The translations under genes were made by a program, and so were the position numbers. The notes under the pieces are model-generated. The model made no database searches. It saw only the letters and a program-made list of their open reading frames with translations, and was not told where the DNA came from. 64,000 nucleotides of DNA from NCBI RefSeq assembly GCF_021602025.1, contig NZ_BQHW01000002.1, forward strand, positions 248,001 through 312,000, written 5' to 3'. How positions within the stretch are numbered: position 1 is the stretch's first letter; each line of letters begins with the position of its first letter. Below, in pieces: positions 29,418 through 37,421 of the stretch. This DNA is from Pseudomonas ceruminis. GTDB lineage: Bacteria; Pseudomonadota; Gammaproteobacteria; Pseudomonadales; Pseudomonadaceae.

Positions 29418-31063
29418 GCGGTTTCGTCCCAGCGCACATGGCACACCGCTACGGGCAAGCCATGCTCGGCGCAGAAGGCCAGCCAACGCAACTGGTTGTC
29501 TTGCAACCGATCACCCGGCCCCTTGACCTCGACCATGCGGTACTGGCCCTGCTCCGGCCAGAACTGAACCAGGTCCGGCATGCCTGCGCGGTTGTTGCGA
29601 ATGTCCTGCAACAGGCGCAGGAAGCACTGCTTGAGGTGTGCAGGCGGCAGGCACGCCAGAGCTTGGGCAAGCAGGGCCTCGCTGAGCATCGGCCAAAACA
29701 CGAAGGGCGATTGCAGGCCATGCTTGGCCGCATAGCAGTCGAGTATTGCCTGGCGATGGCTGCCGTCGTCGAGCCGACCCAGGCAGGCATCGAACTGCGC
29801 AGCGCGGCGCAACTGGAAATCGCTGTCGTGCAGGTCCTGGGGCGCCGCCTGGAAGGGGTTGAAGAATGCGCCGGGAACCGGGGCGAAAATCGCGTCCCAG
29901 CACAACAGGCCGAACAGGCTGTTGAACAGCGTATTCTCCACGTAGTGGACCTGCCCTCCCGCCTGCGCCAGGTGTTGCCGAACCGCCTCTTCCACACCCA
30001 GCGCAGCCTGCTCACGTGGCAGTTGCAGCTCGATCAGTTCAGGCACAGCGGCACGCCGCCGCCGCTGTACCGGCCCGCCCAGCTTGCGGGCCAGGCGCGG
30101 TAACATGCGCTGCAAGGCCTGCACTTCCAAGGCATTGGCAGGGGTTTCAGCCAGGTGCAGGGCCAGGGTATGGGCCTCTGCCCAGCGTTCGCTGCGCTCA
30201 AGCACACGCACCCGGCGAATACGGGCTTGCGCATGGCTGCTCTGGGCATACACCTCAAGCGCCAGTTCCCATTCGCCCGAGCGCTCGCATTGCTGCCCCA
30301 GGGCGAACAGCAGGCGCGCATGACGGCGGGCCAGCCAGGGGTTGTCGCTGCGCCACCCCGCCAGCGCGTCCAGGATCGACACCGGTGGCTCACCCCGTTC
30401 CAGACGCTCGGTACACTGATGCAACGCCATGGCCAGGTCGACCTCGATGCGCTGCTGCAGGGCCCGTGAGCCAGGGCTGAACGGCACTTGCTCGAAGCGC
30501 AGCAGGCCAAGGTCGGCAAGGACGAACTCCGACCAGTCCTGGTACAGGTTGCCAAAGAACAACAAGCGGATACGGTCGCATAACGGCTGCAGGCACCACT
30601 CTACGATTTGCACTGGGGCCTCGGCAAACCACTCGGATAACGGCCTGGGGGCCGGCGCCAGCGCCTGAAGTTGCTTGAACAGCTCGCCCTTGGCTAAACG
30701 AGGGCAGCTCAGTTGCTCGGCGAAACACCCGGCCAGCTCGTCCTTGCGCAGCAAGGCAAACAACTGCTCCAGGCTCAACTGAGCGGGCTCACGCACCCAG
30801 CCCAGCGCTTGCAGAGGCTGCAATGCGCGGTAGGTATCGCCGATTTCGGCATAGTCGAGGCGGTCGCTGCGAAACAGCTCACCCTTACGCATCACCATGC
30901 GCACCATCAACGCCTGGGCCGGTTGGGCAAGCGCTGCAAACGCATGGATGAAGGCAAGCTCCTGCGTATCCAGCAGGTCGGCGTAGCGTTGTTCGACCCA
31001 CAGCAGGACCTGCCGAAAGTTATGCAGGTAGTACAGCGGGTCATCGACGGAATGGGCGATCAC
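29414..31063 (-). CDS. FAN1-like VRR-NUC structure-specific nuclease
   Basis: The 549-aa product matches the bacterial FAN1 layout: an N-terminal DNA-binding region, a central helical repeat region (about 240–340) and a C-terminal VRR-NUC domain. The nuclease signature is GMPDLVQFWPEQ (Asp) followed by YRMVEVKGPGDRLQDNQLRW (the Glu-x-Lys). An upstream CWDAIFAPVPGAFFNPFQ region is also typical. FAN1 cuts 5' flaps and unhooks interstrand crosslinks. A Pseudomonas FAN1 of similar length has been described. The downstream overlapping gene is a nuclease-helicase, a natural partner. Confidence 0.88.
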   Translation of the reverse strand: MIAHSVDDPLYYLHNFRQVLLWVEQRYADLLDTQELAFIHAFAALAQPAQALMVRMVMRKGELFRSDRLDYAEIGDTYRALQPLQALGWVREPAQLSLEQLFALLRKDELAGCFAEQLSCPRLAKGELFKQLQALAPAPRPLSEWFAEAPVQIVEWCLQPLCDRIRLLFFGNLYQDWSEFVLADLGLLRFEQVPFSPGSRALQQRIEVDLAMALHQCTERLERGEPPVSILDALAGWRSDNPWLARRHARLLFALGQQCERSGEWELALEVYAQSSHAQARIRRVRVLERSERWAEAHTLALHLAETPANALEVQALQRMLPRLARKLGGPVQRRRRAAVPELIELQLPREQAALGVEEAVRQHLAQAGGQVHYVENTLFNSLFGLLCWDAIFAPVPGAFFNPFQAAPQDLHDSDFQLRRAAQFDACLGRLDDGSHRQAILDCYAAKHGLQSPFVFWPMLSEALLAQALACLPPAHLKQCFLRLLQDIRNNRAGMPDLVQFWPEQGQYRMVEVKGPGDRLQDNQLRWLAFCAEHGLPVAVCHVRWDETA

Positions 31064-31145
31064 AAGACAAGTCGGGCGTAGAAATTAGACACTGTTTATA
31101 CATACAGCCAACGACCACTGGCAAGCGCCACGCGTCGTAAACCGC

Positions 31146-31637
31146 TCAGAGCGTCAGAATCATTTCATGCCAGGCCATACCGCCGTGGTCCGAGGGCGAA
31201 GGCTTCACATACTGGTAGCCCATTTTTCGGTACAGCGCGACATGCTGTTCCTTGCACATCAGGTGGATGGTTTTCTTGCCCAGCGCCTTCATGCGCTCGA
31301 CAAAGGCATTCATCAACAGCGTTGAGTAGCCCTTGCCCTGATGGGCCGGTTCTACCACTACCGACATGATCACAACGTTGTCGGCGGCCGGGTCATGGCC
31401 TACCAGTTCCTTGAACGCTTCATCGGCCATCACCACCTCATGGGCACAACCGCTGTTGATGAACCCGATCACCTCGCCGTCGACCTCCAGAATCAGGAAA
31501 CCCTCGGGGTACTGGGCGATGCGCGTGGCGATCTTTTCAAGGGTTGCAGCCTCATCCCCCTCGTAGGCACCGGTTTCGATCTGGTAGCAACGTTGGGCGT
31601 CCTGGGAGACGGGTTGTCGCAAATGCGCGGTGCTCAT
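31146..31637 (-). CDS. GNAT-family N-acetyltransferase
   Basis: The 163-aa product has the acetyl-CoA site in IMSVVVEPAHQGKGYSTLLM and a C-terminal LYRKMGYQYVKPSPSDHGGM. It resembles arylalkylamine N-acetyltransferase-like GNATs; the acceptor is unknown. The start at 31637 has CAGGAG upstream; an upstream ATG at 31703 has no support. Confidence 0.88.
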   Translation of the reverse strand: MSTAHLRQPVSQDAQRCYQIETGAYEGDEAATLEKIATRIAQYPEGFLILEVDGEVIGFINSGCAHEVVMADEAFKELVGHDPAADNVVIMSVVVEPAHQGKGYSTLLMNAFVERMKALGKKTIHLMCKEQHVALYRKMGYQYVKPSPSDHGGMAWHEMILTL

Positions 31638-31699
31638 GCCTGGGCTCCTGGAGATGAACAAAGCGGCCATGATAAGCCAATCACTGGCTACCTGCCCGG

Positions 31700-32668
31700 T
31701 CACTCCTTTCTCAGGTCCTTGATCAACGCTTTGTAGTGCTTGACTTGCTGTTGTACATAGGCTTGCAGTTCGTCACCCGTCAGCGCAAAGGGCAGCAGCC
31801 TACGCTCGGCACGCAGCCGGGCAAATTGATCCGAGGCCAGTTGCTGGTCAAACAGCGTTTTCCACCGCGCATAGTCCTCATCACTGACGTTGGGGCCCAG
31901 GTAATAGCCTCTGACAACTGGGCAGACGATATCGTAGCCCTGCTCCTTCGCGGTAGGAATGTCCTTGAGTTCACCGTCAAGCCGCTGTTCGGCAAGAACG
32001 GCAAGCAGCCTCATCTGACCTCGGCGTACATAGGGCATGGACTCAAATACATCGGTGCTGCTCACTTCGGTGTAACCACCCAGTAAGGCCGTAGCACTTT
32101 CACCCCCGCTCTCCAGAGCAATGTAGCGTAAATCAGCAATATCAATGCCCGCGGCTTTGGCGATAAGGGCTGCCTGTACCCAATCCTGTCCCCCAGCAGT
32201 TCCGCCAGAGCCGAACAGCACACGCCGAGGTTGTTTTTTCAGTGCTTTGACCAGGTCATCTAGGTTCTGGTAAGGGGAATCGCTTCTTACGGCAATAGCA
32301 CCGTAACTTTTACCCACGGCGGCAACCCAGCGCACCGCACTTTCATCGAAGCGACCAAATTTCCCCTGGGCGATGTTGAGTAGTGACCCGCTCGACCACG
32401 CAATCAGTGTGTCAGGCTCTGCCGGCCGTTGAACGACGATCGTGTTGTAGGTGACCGCCCCAACCCCACCCGGCATGTAGCTGACCTGCATCGGCTCGTT
32501 GAATACCTTTGCCTCGGCCAAGGCGCTTTTTATCAGCTGGCATGTCAAGTCGCCTCCGCCCCCCGGTGAGCCAGGCACAATGCACTCCGGTGTCGCGGAA
32601 TGCGCGTACTCATAGGGCGCCAACAACGAACAAGCGACCAGGCAGAAGCCGTGCATTAGAAACCTCAT
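31700..32668 (-). CDS. Bug-family tripartite tricarboxylate transporter binding protein
   Basis: The 322-aa product has a signal peptide ending near YAHSA and the Bug/TctC layout: IVPGSPGGGGDLTCQLIKSA (glycine-rich ligand loop), MPGGVGAVTYN, and FGSGGTAGGQDWVQAAL. Bug proteins bind carboxylates in the periplasm for TctAB-type transporters. No TctA or TctB gene is nearby, so it is an orphan, as many Bug proteins are. The start at 32668 is the ATG of the signal peptide. Confidence 0.88.
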   Translation of the reverse strand: MRFLMHGFCLVACSLLAPYEYAHSATPECIVPGSPGGGGDLTCQLIKSALAEAKVFNEPMQVSYMPGGVGAVTYNTIVVQRPAEPDTLIAWSSGSLLNIAQGKFGRFDESAVRWVAAVGKSYGAIAVRSDSPYQNLDDLVKALKKQPRRVLFGSGGTAGGQDWVQAALIAKAAGIDIADLRYIALESGGESATALLGGYTEVSSTDVFESMPYVRRGQMRLLAVLAEQRLDGELKDIPTAKEQGYDIVCPVVRGYYLGPNVSDEDYARWKTLFDQQLASDQFARLRAERRLLPFALTGDELQAYVQQQVKHYKALIKDLRKE

Positions 32669-33018
32669 ACCCGTTCCCTCACGCTTTCCAGCATTATGAT
32701 TGTCGACACATTCTGGGCAGGGACTTTGCCGTTGTGCAAGAGCACGACGGTGAAGCGGCATCATGGCGGGCGATGAAAGTCTAAAAAACTTTTTTAAATC
32801 AGGAAATTACAAATTACATATATTTTCTGATCGAGTTCAGCGCAATCCAGGCGCTCATGCACCAAAAATAGAATGTCGACAATCAACATGAAATTCTAAC
32901 CAAAGTGCCGCTTTCGAAAGCTGAGCGAAAGGTTCGAGCAGTACAGTGAAACGGCTAGCACTCCACGTTGGGTCTGAAGCATTGCTTCACCTTGGAAGCG
33001 CATCTTTGCACCGCGCCA
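32669..33018. other. Intergenic region, AT-rich
   Basis: No gene is seen in these 350 bases. The centre (about 32780–32900) is much more AT-rich than the window. It holds the Bug promoter and the inverted repeat above, plus the 3' flank of the MocR-like operon. Confidence 0.5.
32698..32884. repeat. Separated 11-nt inverted repeat upstream of the Bug gene
   Basis: GATTGTCGACA at 32698–32708 and its exact reverse complement TGTCGACAATC at 32874–32884 lie 165 bp apart and bracket the AT-rich promoter region of the Bug gene. They could be paired regulator sites or the ends of a small element. Confidence 0.35.
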
Positions 33019-34329
33019 TCAAATACCGGAACTCAGTGCATTCGCCAACTTGGACAACGCCTTATCCAGTTCGTCTGCCTGGCCTCCCGCCCAGGTGAGG
33101 GCCAGATACTGTTGGAAATGTCCTTGCAAGCTGAAGCGGGCGCCCGTCAGAACCTGCAGGGCCGTTTCGCCCTCGACCGCGAGCAGGCGATCCACCTGGA
33201 CGGGCTGTTGCAGGCGCACCCATACAACCTGGCCGCCGTCAGGCATGGCAAAGTCCACCTGCCTGCCCAGGCGCGTTGCAAGCTGCTGACAAAACAGCTC
33301 CATGCGCCGCTGCAGCAGCACGCGCAGCCGGCACAATTGTGCGTCGATTTCTCCCTTGGCGAACATCTGTGCCAATGCTTGCTGGCGCAAGGGTGGGAGG
33401 TGAAAGGCACGCAAGGCAAACGCTTCGGCCAATGCAGTGTGCCTGCTCAACACATAAGCGTAGGGCGCTTCGGCACCCACCGCCGCCTCCAGCGAACCGA
33501 GCACGAGCAGCCTGCCCGGGTCAACCCAGTCACGCAAACGCGAAGCGGGGGGCGTGCTGAAACAGCGTTCGCTGTCCAGGTCGTTTTCCAGCAGCCACAC
33601 GGGGTAGCCGGCCAACACTTCGGCAATCTGCTGTTGGTCCTCTGCCGTCATCAGCCGCCCCAGGGGCAGGCCGAGGCAAGACGGCATGATCATCATGCGC
33701 ACCGACGTTTGCCGGAGCATCCTCGCCAGGCTGCCAAGGTCCGGGGCCCCTTGCGTGTTCAACGGTAGCTCCTGTACCTGCATGCCCAGACGCTGCAATA
33801 CCCCCAGCAGCCGCCAACAGCACGGCGAGGCCACCAGCACTGTGCAGCCTTGCAGCGCCAATGCTGCGAATAGCGTTTCCAGCAACGCCTGCACGTCGTG
33901 CCCCAGGTGCACGTCCTCGGCCCGCCACGTTTGGCGCGACGAGCGCGTATAACGCTCTGCCAGGGCATTACGCAGGCGCGTACCCACCATGCTCTGCGGC
34001 GCAGGCGCCAGGTTTTTACGCTGGCGCGCAAGGCGCCGCTCATGGGCAAATAGCGTGCGTTCAATCAAGAGCTGTGCCGACATCATTCGATCACCCAGGG
34101 GTGGTGCAGCCCCACGGGCCTGCACGAAATAGCCCGACTTGGGTACCGACAATACACGGCCTTCATGCTCCAGCAGACCATAGGCAGCCTGCACGGTGGC
34201 CAGTGACACACGCAGGCGCCGGGACAAGGCCCGCAATGAAGGCAAACGCGTCTGCCCTCCCCGTTCTGCTTCGTCGATCAATGCTTGCAGATAGTGATAC
34301 ACCGTCTGATAGGCGAACTCACGCCCCAT
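33019..34329 (-). CDS. MocR-like regulator without the PLP lysine
   Basis: The 436-aa product has a GntR-type winged helix (about residues 1–70, with LPSLRALSRRLRVSLATVQAAY) joined to a fold-type I aminotransferase-like domain. In MocR proteins a Lys in a G-S-x-S-K motif holds PLP. Here the stretch reads LVLGSLEAAVGAE, placing Ala282 (after Glu281) where Lys is expected. The PLP-ring Asp region (ENDLDSE) is partly kept. The protein has probably lost PLP binding or senses something else. Its start overlaps the end of the upstream gene by 11 nt, so they are one coupled operon. Confidence 0.75.
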   Translation of the reverse strand: MGREFAYQTVYHYLQALIDEAERGGQTRLPSLRALSRRLRVSLATVQAAYGLLEHEGRVLSVPKSGYFVQARGAAPPLGDRMMSAQLLIERTLFAHERRLARQRKNLAPAPQSMVGTRLRNALAERYTRSSRQTWRAEDVHLGHDVQALLETLFAALALQGCTVLVASPCCWRLLGVLQRLGMQVQELPLNTQGAPDLGSLARMLRQTSVRMMIMPSCLGLPLGRLMTAEDQQQIAEVLAGYPVWLLENDLDSERCFSTPPASRLRDWVDPGRLLVLGSLEAAVGAEAPYAYVLSRHTALAEAFALRAFHLPPLRQQALAQMFAKGEIDAQLCRLRVLLQRRMELFCQQLATRLGRQVDFAMPDGGQVVWVRLQQPVQVDRLLAVEGETALQVLTGARFSLQGHFQQYLALTWAGGQADELDKALSKLANALSSGI

Positions 34330-35707
34330 CCGCGTGCCCCTTGCAAGCGAGCGCTCCCGTCTCAGGCGCAGGCGCCAGCCATGCCAGGTGCACATCGCGC
34401 CTGGCCAGGTTGGCCAGCAGGCGCCGGGCGCTCCGGTGTAGCCGCCCGGCATAGATCGCGCGCAACTGCACAAGTGTCAGGCCACTGGTACTGACCAGCC
34501 AGTCCTTGACAGCTTCGGGGCATGGTTTGCCTTGCAAAGCGCGATGAAGATACGGCAATGCCACCAGCATGTCCCGATGGCAACACTGCAGGAAACGCTC
34601 CAGGCCTTTGCCCTGGTCGGCAAATGGGCTGTGCAGCATGCAGGTCAGTTGAATCGGGTTGATGCCATAGGCGTTGGCGAATCGGACCTGCTGCGGGCTG
34701 TGCTGCATGCTGACGCCTTTGTGGCAAACCAAGTGCAAGGTTTGCCTGGGCGTTGCCTGCTTGCTGCACTGCGCGCGCAGCTCATGCAACTGGGCCAGGG
34801 CCAAGGGGTCGAGCAATGCCGCCAAGGGTAGGGTTTCTCGCGAGGGTTCGAAGCAGCCCATCATCTGGTCCAGCTCACCGTCGCCCAACAGCTGCGGCAG
34901 CAGGTCGTCCAGGGCTATGACTCTCAACGGGACCTGCGCAAGCGGCTCGCACCCTAACGTGCCCGGCTCATCAAGGGGGGAGCCGGCGACAGCATGCAAC
35001 TGCCCCAATCGGTCGGCCAGGGTCGCCATGCAATGATGCAAAGTGGCCGAGCCCGCTTCACCTGCAAGACGCAGGCCCCGTCGCGCCCAGGCCAGGTAGC
35101 GCCGCCGCTGGCGCAAAGGCATGGCTGTGACCAGCGCATCGGCCCACGGCTGGCCCTCCAGCGCCAGGCGCAAGGCCGCAGCCAGCTCCAACTGCACGCG
35201 GCTACCCAGCACGGCCTCCGGTCGCGCATCAACCAGATGGCCGAACAGCAGCATCGCATCCCGCGACAGGTTCCAGTGTTCGGCTGCCACGGCGGCCGGT
35301 CGGCTGAAAGGCGTTATCACCCCTGCTTCGAGCGTCTGCAACTGCACCCGCACATCATCATGCATGAACAAGGCGTTGAAACTCTGTTCGTGATGCTCGA
35401 TCAGTGCACTGCTGACGCCCGGCACGCAGACCACCACGACACGTAGCTGAAACGTGACCGGCGCGCGCAACGCAATGCTCAACTGGGCAGCACGCAGAAT
35501 CGCCAGCAAGCGGGCGCTGCGACGATCGCCACCCTGCATCACCAGCAGCCGGAAGGTCCCGATGTACTCAGGCCCTCCGGCGGCCACCAACAAGCGCTGG
35601 ATCAGCAACTGCAAGGACGCACGCTGCGCCTGGGACATATGGCTCAACAAGCGCTCTAGCACCTGTTGGTAGATGTAGTGCATCGCCTGATCGTGAACAA
35701 TACTCAC
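34319..35707 (-). CDS. Unknown 462-aa protein coupled to MocR-like gene
   Basis: I do not recognise a family. The product is soluble, Leu- and Arg-rich and mostly helical. It begins MSIVHDQAMHYIYQQVLERL and has a beta-like stretch around VTFQLRVVVVCVPGVS and a C-terminal helical half (LTLVQLRAIYAGRLHRSARR). No signal peptide, membrane segment or known motif is evident. Codon use resembles the neighbours. It is the first gene of a two-gene operon ending in the degenerate MocR-like regulator, so a regulatory partner role is plausible. The promoter should lie in the long AT-rich region upstream. Confidence 0.7.
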   Translation of the reverse strand: MSIVHDQAMHYIYQQVLERLLSHMSQAQRASLQLLIQRLLVAAGGPEYIGTFRLLVMQGGDRRSARLLAILRAAQLSIALRAPVTFQLRVVVVCVPGVSSALIEHHEQSFNALFMHDDVRVQLQTLEAGVITPFSRPAAVAAEHWNLSRDAMLLFGHLVDARPEAVLGSRVQLELAAALRLALEGQPWADALVTAMPLRQRRRYLAWARRGLRLAGEAGSATLHHCMATLADRLGQLHAVAGSPLDEPGTLGCEPLAQVPLRVIALDDLLPQLLGDGELDQMMGCFEPSRETLPLAALLDPLALAQLHELRAQCSKQATPRQTLHLVCHKGVSMQHSPQQVRFANAYGINPIQLTCMLHSPFADQGKGLERFLQCCHRDMLVALPYLHRALQGKPCPEAVKDWLVSTSGLTLVQLRAIYAGRLHRSARRLLANLARRDVHLAWLAPAPETGALACKGHADGA

Positions 35708-36145
35708 GCGTCACCTCACAACTTCAGTCATTCACTGCACCCATGCGTCAGTCCGATCAGAAATGCAGAAAAGTAATATTAAGAAACTTCCCAGAAATTA
35801 CGGGAAACACTGAAGTGGTTGATCACTGCCGCCGGTTCATTGAAAAAAAACGTTTCTGTCGGGTACCGCCCGGTGCCCCTAATCGCATACCACTAGGCTC
35901 AAGCCTCTCCATCGCACGCTCCCTGCGCCAACTATCATTACGCCATTATCAAGCGTTACCGAACGATTAAAAGATACAGATTCAGGTAAAAAAACCATTC
36001 AGCAGCGCTGCAACTTAAAATGCGCCCCCATCGCTTCAACTCAAAGCGGAAATAGTTTCAGAAAGTTAAACCAAACCCGTCTGACAAGTGTTAACCGCGC
36101 GGGAAATGTATTAAAACGACGTAGGAATATTCTTAATCGACGCAC
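35708..36145. other. AT-rich intergenic region
   Basis: These about 440 bases contain no convincing gene. A 75-codon reading frame at 35743–35970 lacks a ribosome site and any recognisable protein pattern. The region is strikingly AT-rich for this genome and holds the promoter of the minus-strand two-gene operon. It could hide a small RNA, but nothing specific is visible. Confidence 0.45.
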
Positions 36146-36172
36146 AAAAAAAACCCGGGCTTCTGCCCGGGT
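36146..36172 (-). terminator. Rho-independent terminator of mexS
   Basis: On the minus strand, ACCCGGGC-AGAA-GCCCGGGT is followed by at least eight T residues. This is a textbook terminator, 20 bp after the mexS stop. Confidence 0.93.
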
Positions 36173-36192
36173 CATTCGTCGTTCAAACGTTT

Positions 36193-37215
36193 TCAGCCTT
36201 GCGCCATATCCAGCACCACCCGGCCGCCGCACGGGCATTCATCCATGTAACGGTGGGCTTGCACCACTTGGTCGAACGGATAGACCTTGATGATCTGCGG
36301 TGTCAGCAACTGGTCGGCGGTAAACTGGTTGATATCGCGCAGGGCACGTTGCAGGGCAACCTGGTCCTGGCTGATGCCCAGCTCCGGTTTACCGGTGAAG
36401 TTGCCGATACAGTGCACATAGAACTGGATGTTCTTCTGGAACGCCGCACAAGCCGGGAAAGGCGTTTGGTTGCCACCTTGCAGGCCATAGAGCACCAGGC
36501 TGCCACGTGGGGCGAGCACATCGCCAAGCAGCGACATCTGCGGCCCACCCAGGCCGTCGAGCACCATGTCCACGCCGCGCCCGTCCGTGTACTTGCCGAT
36601 CTGCATGAGCAAGTCCTGCTCTTCGGTGACGATCACCTTGTCGGCCCCCAGGCCCAGCAGGTACTCGCGCTGCTCCGGCGCCTTGGTGGCGGCGAACACT
36701 TTCAGCCCAAGGGCCTTGCCCAATTGCACGAACGCAGGCCCGGCACAGTGGCTGGCGTCGGTAACCAGTGCGGTCTGCCCCGCCTTGGCCCGGGCCAGGT
36801 CGACGTAGGCGAAATAGGCGATGAGCAACGGCGTGTAGTGCACGCTGGCTTCGATCGGCGTAAGGACAGCTGGGTAGCGGGTAATCGCGGTGCGTGGCAA
36901 AACGATCACGTCACCGTACACCGGGTGATCATTGGCGCTGGTGGCCGGGAAGCTCGCCACCCGGTCGCCCACCGCGATGTCGTCGACACCGTCGCCGACT
37001 GCAGTCACCACACCGGCCATTTCATGGCCGATCCCTGCCGGCAGGCGGGCCTGGGATGGAGCCAGGTTCTGCCGCCAAAGCACGTCGTACCAGCTCACGC
37101 CGATCGCTTCGACGCGAATCTGCACTTCGCCGACAGCAGGTGACGGTTCGGCCTGCTCCTCGCAACGGAGCACGTCGGCAGCGCCGAACTTGTGGAAACG
37201 GATCATGCGGGACAT
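36193..37215 (-). CDS. mexS: MexS-like zinc-dependent alcohol dehydrogenase family oxidoreductase
   Basis: The 340-aa MDR-superfamily quinone oxidoreductase-like protein resembles P. aeruginosa MexS. It opens MSRMIRFHKFGAADVLRCEE and has VSWYDVLWRQNLAPSQA, VLDGLGGPQMSLLGDV and a C-terminal VVQAHRYMDECPCGGRVVLD. The structural-zinc cysteines are absent, as in quinone reductases. In P. aeruginosa, loss of MexS activates MexT and so the MexEF-OprN pump, probably through a build-up of reactive metabolites. Here it diverges from mexT across a 206-bp spacer, the usual arrangement. Confidence 0.9.
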   Translation of the reverse strand: MSRMIRFHKFGAADVLRCEEQAEPSPAVGEVQIRVEAIGVSWYDVLWRQNLAPSQARLPAGIGHEMAGVVTAVGDGVDDIAVGDRVASFPATSANDHPVYGDVIVLPRTAITRYPAVLTPIEASVHYTPLLIAYFAYVDLARAKAGQTALVTDASHCAGPAFVQLGKALGLKVFAATKAPEQREYLLGLGADKVIVTEEQDLLMQIGKYTDGRGVDMVLDGLGGPQMSLLGDVLAPRGSLVLYGLQGGNQTPFPACAAFQKNIQFYVHCIGNFTGKPELGISQDQVALQRALRDINQFTADQLLTPQIIKVYPFDQVVQAHRYMDECPCGGRVVLDMAQG

Positions 37216-37280
37216 CGCATACCTCGCCTTTGTGAATCTCGTATTACCACGGACTTTATCCGGGCTTTTGCCGTTAGACC

Positions 37281-37320
37281 ATCAGTGGCTATTAATAGTC
37301 GACATCCTTGTCATCGATTG
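37281..37320. promoter_or_regulatory. Candidate MexT-binding region between mexS and mexT
   Basis: The intergenic region holds a perfect 10-bp palindrome CTATTAATAG (37289–37298) followed at once by TCGAC. Read on the minus strand, GTCGACTATTAATAG partly fits the remembered MexT box (…GTCGAT-N4-ACYAT). This is a plausible LysR operator controlling mexS and possibly mexT, though the match is incomplete. Confidence 0.45.
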
Positions 37321-37421
37321 GGCACCTCACATTCCTATGCATTGGCCCCCGGAAATCGGTGCAGGGTAACAGCCTTTGGCCTTAAGATTCACCCCTGCCC
37401 CACTTTAGGCGAAGCGCACCG

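Noticed and set aside
27249-29567. 772-codon open frame opposite the helicase
   Set aside because: Shadow of the helicase gene; composition biased and no recognisable motifs.
31700-32668. Complete TctABC transporter
   Set aside because: Only the Bug/TctC-like binding protein is present; neighbours are a GNAT enzyme and a MocR-like operon.
35743-35970. 75-codon frame in the AT-rich gap
   Set aside because: No ribosome-binding site, no recognisable family, and the frame stays open only over a short stretch.
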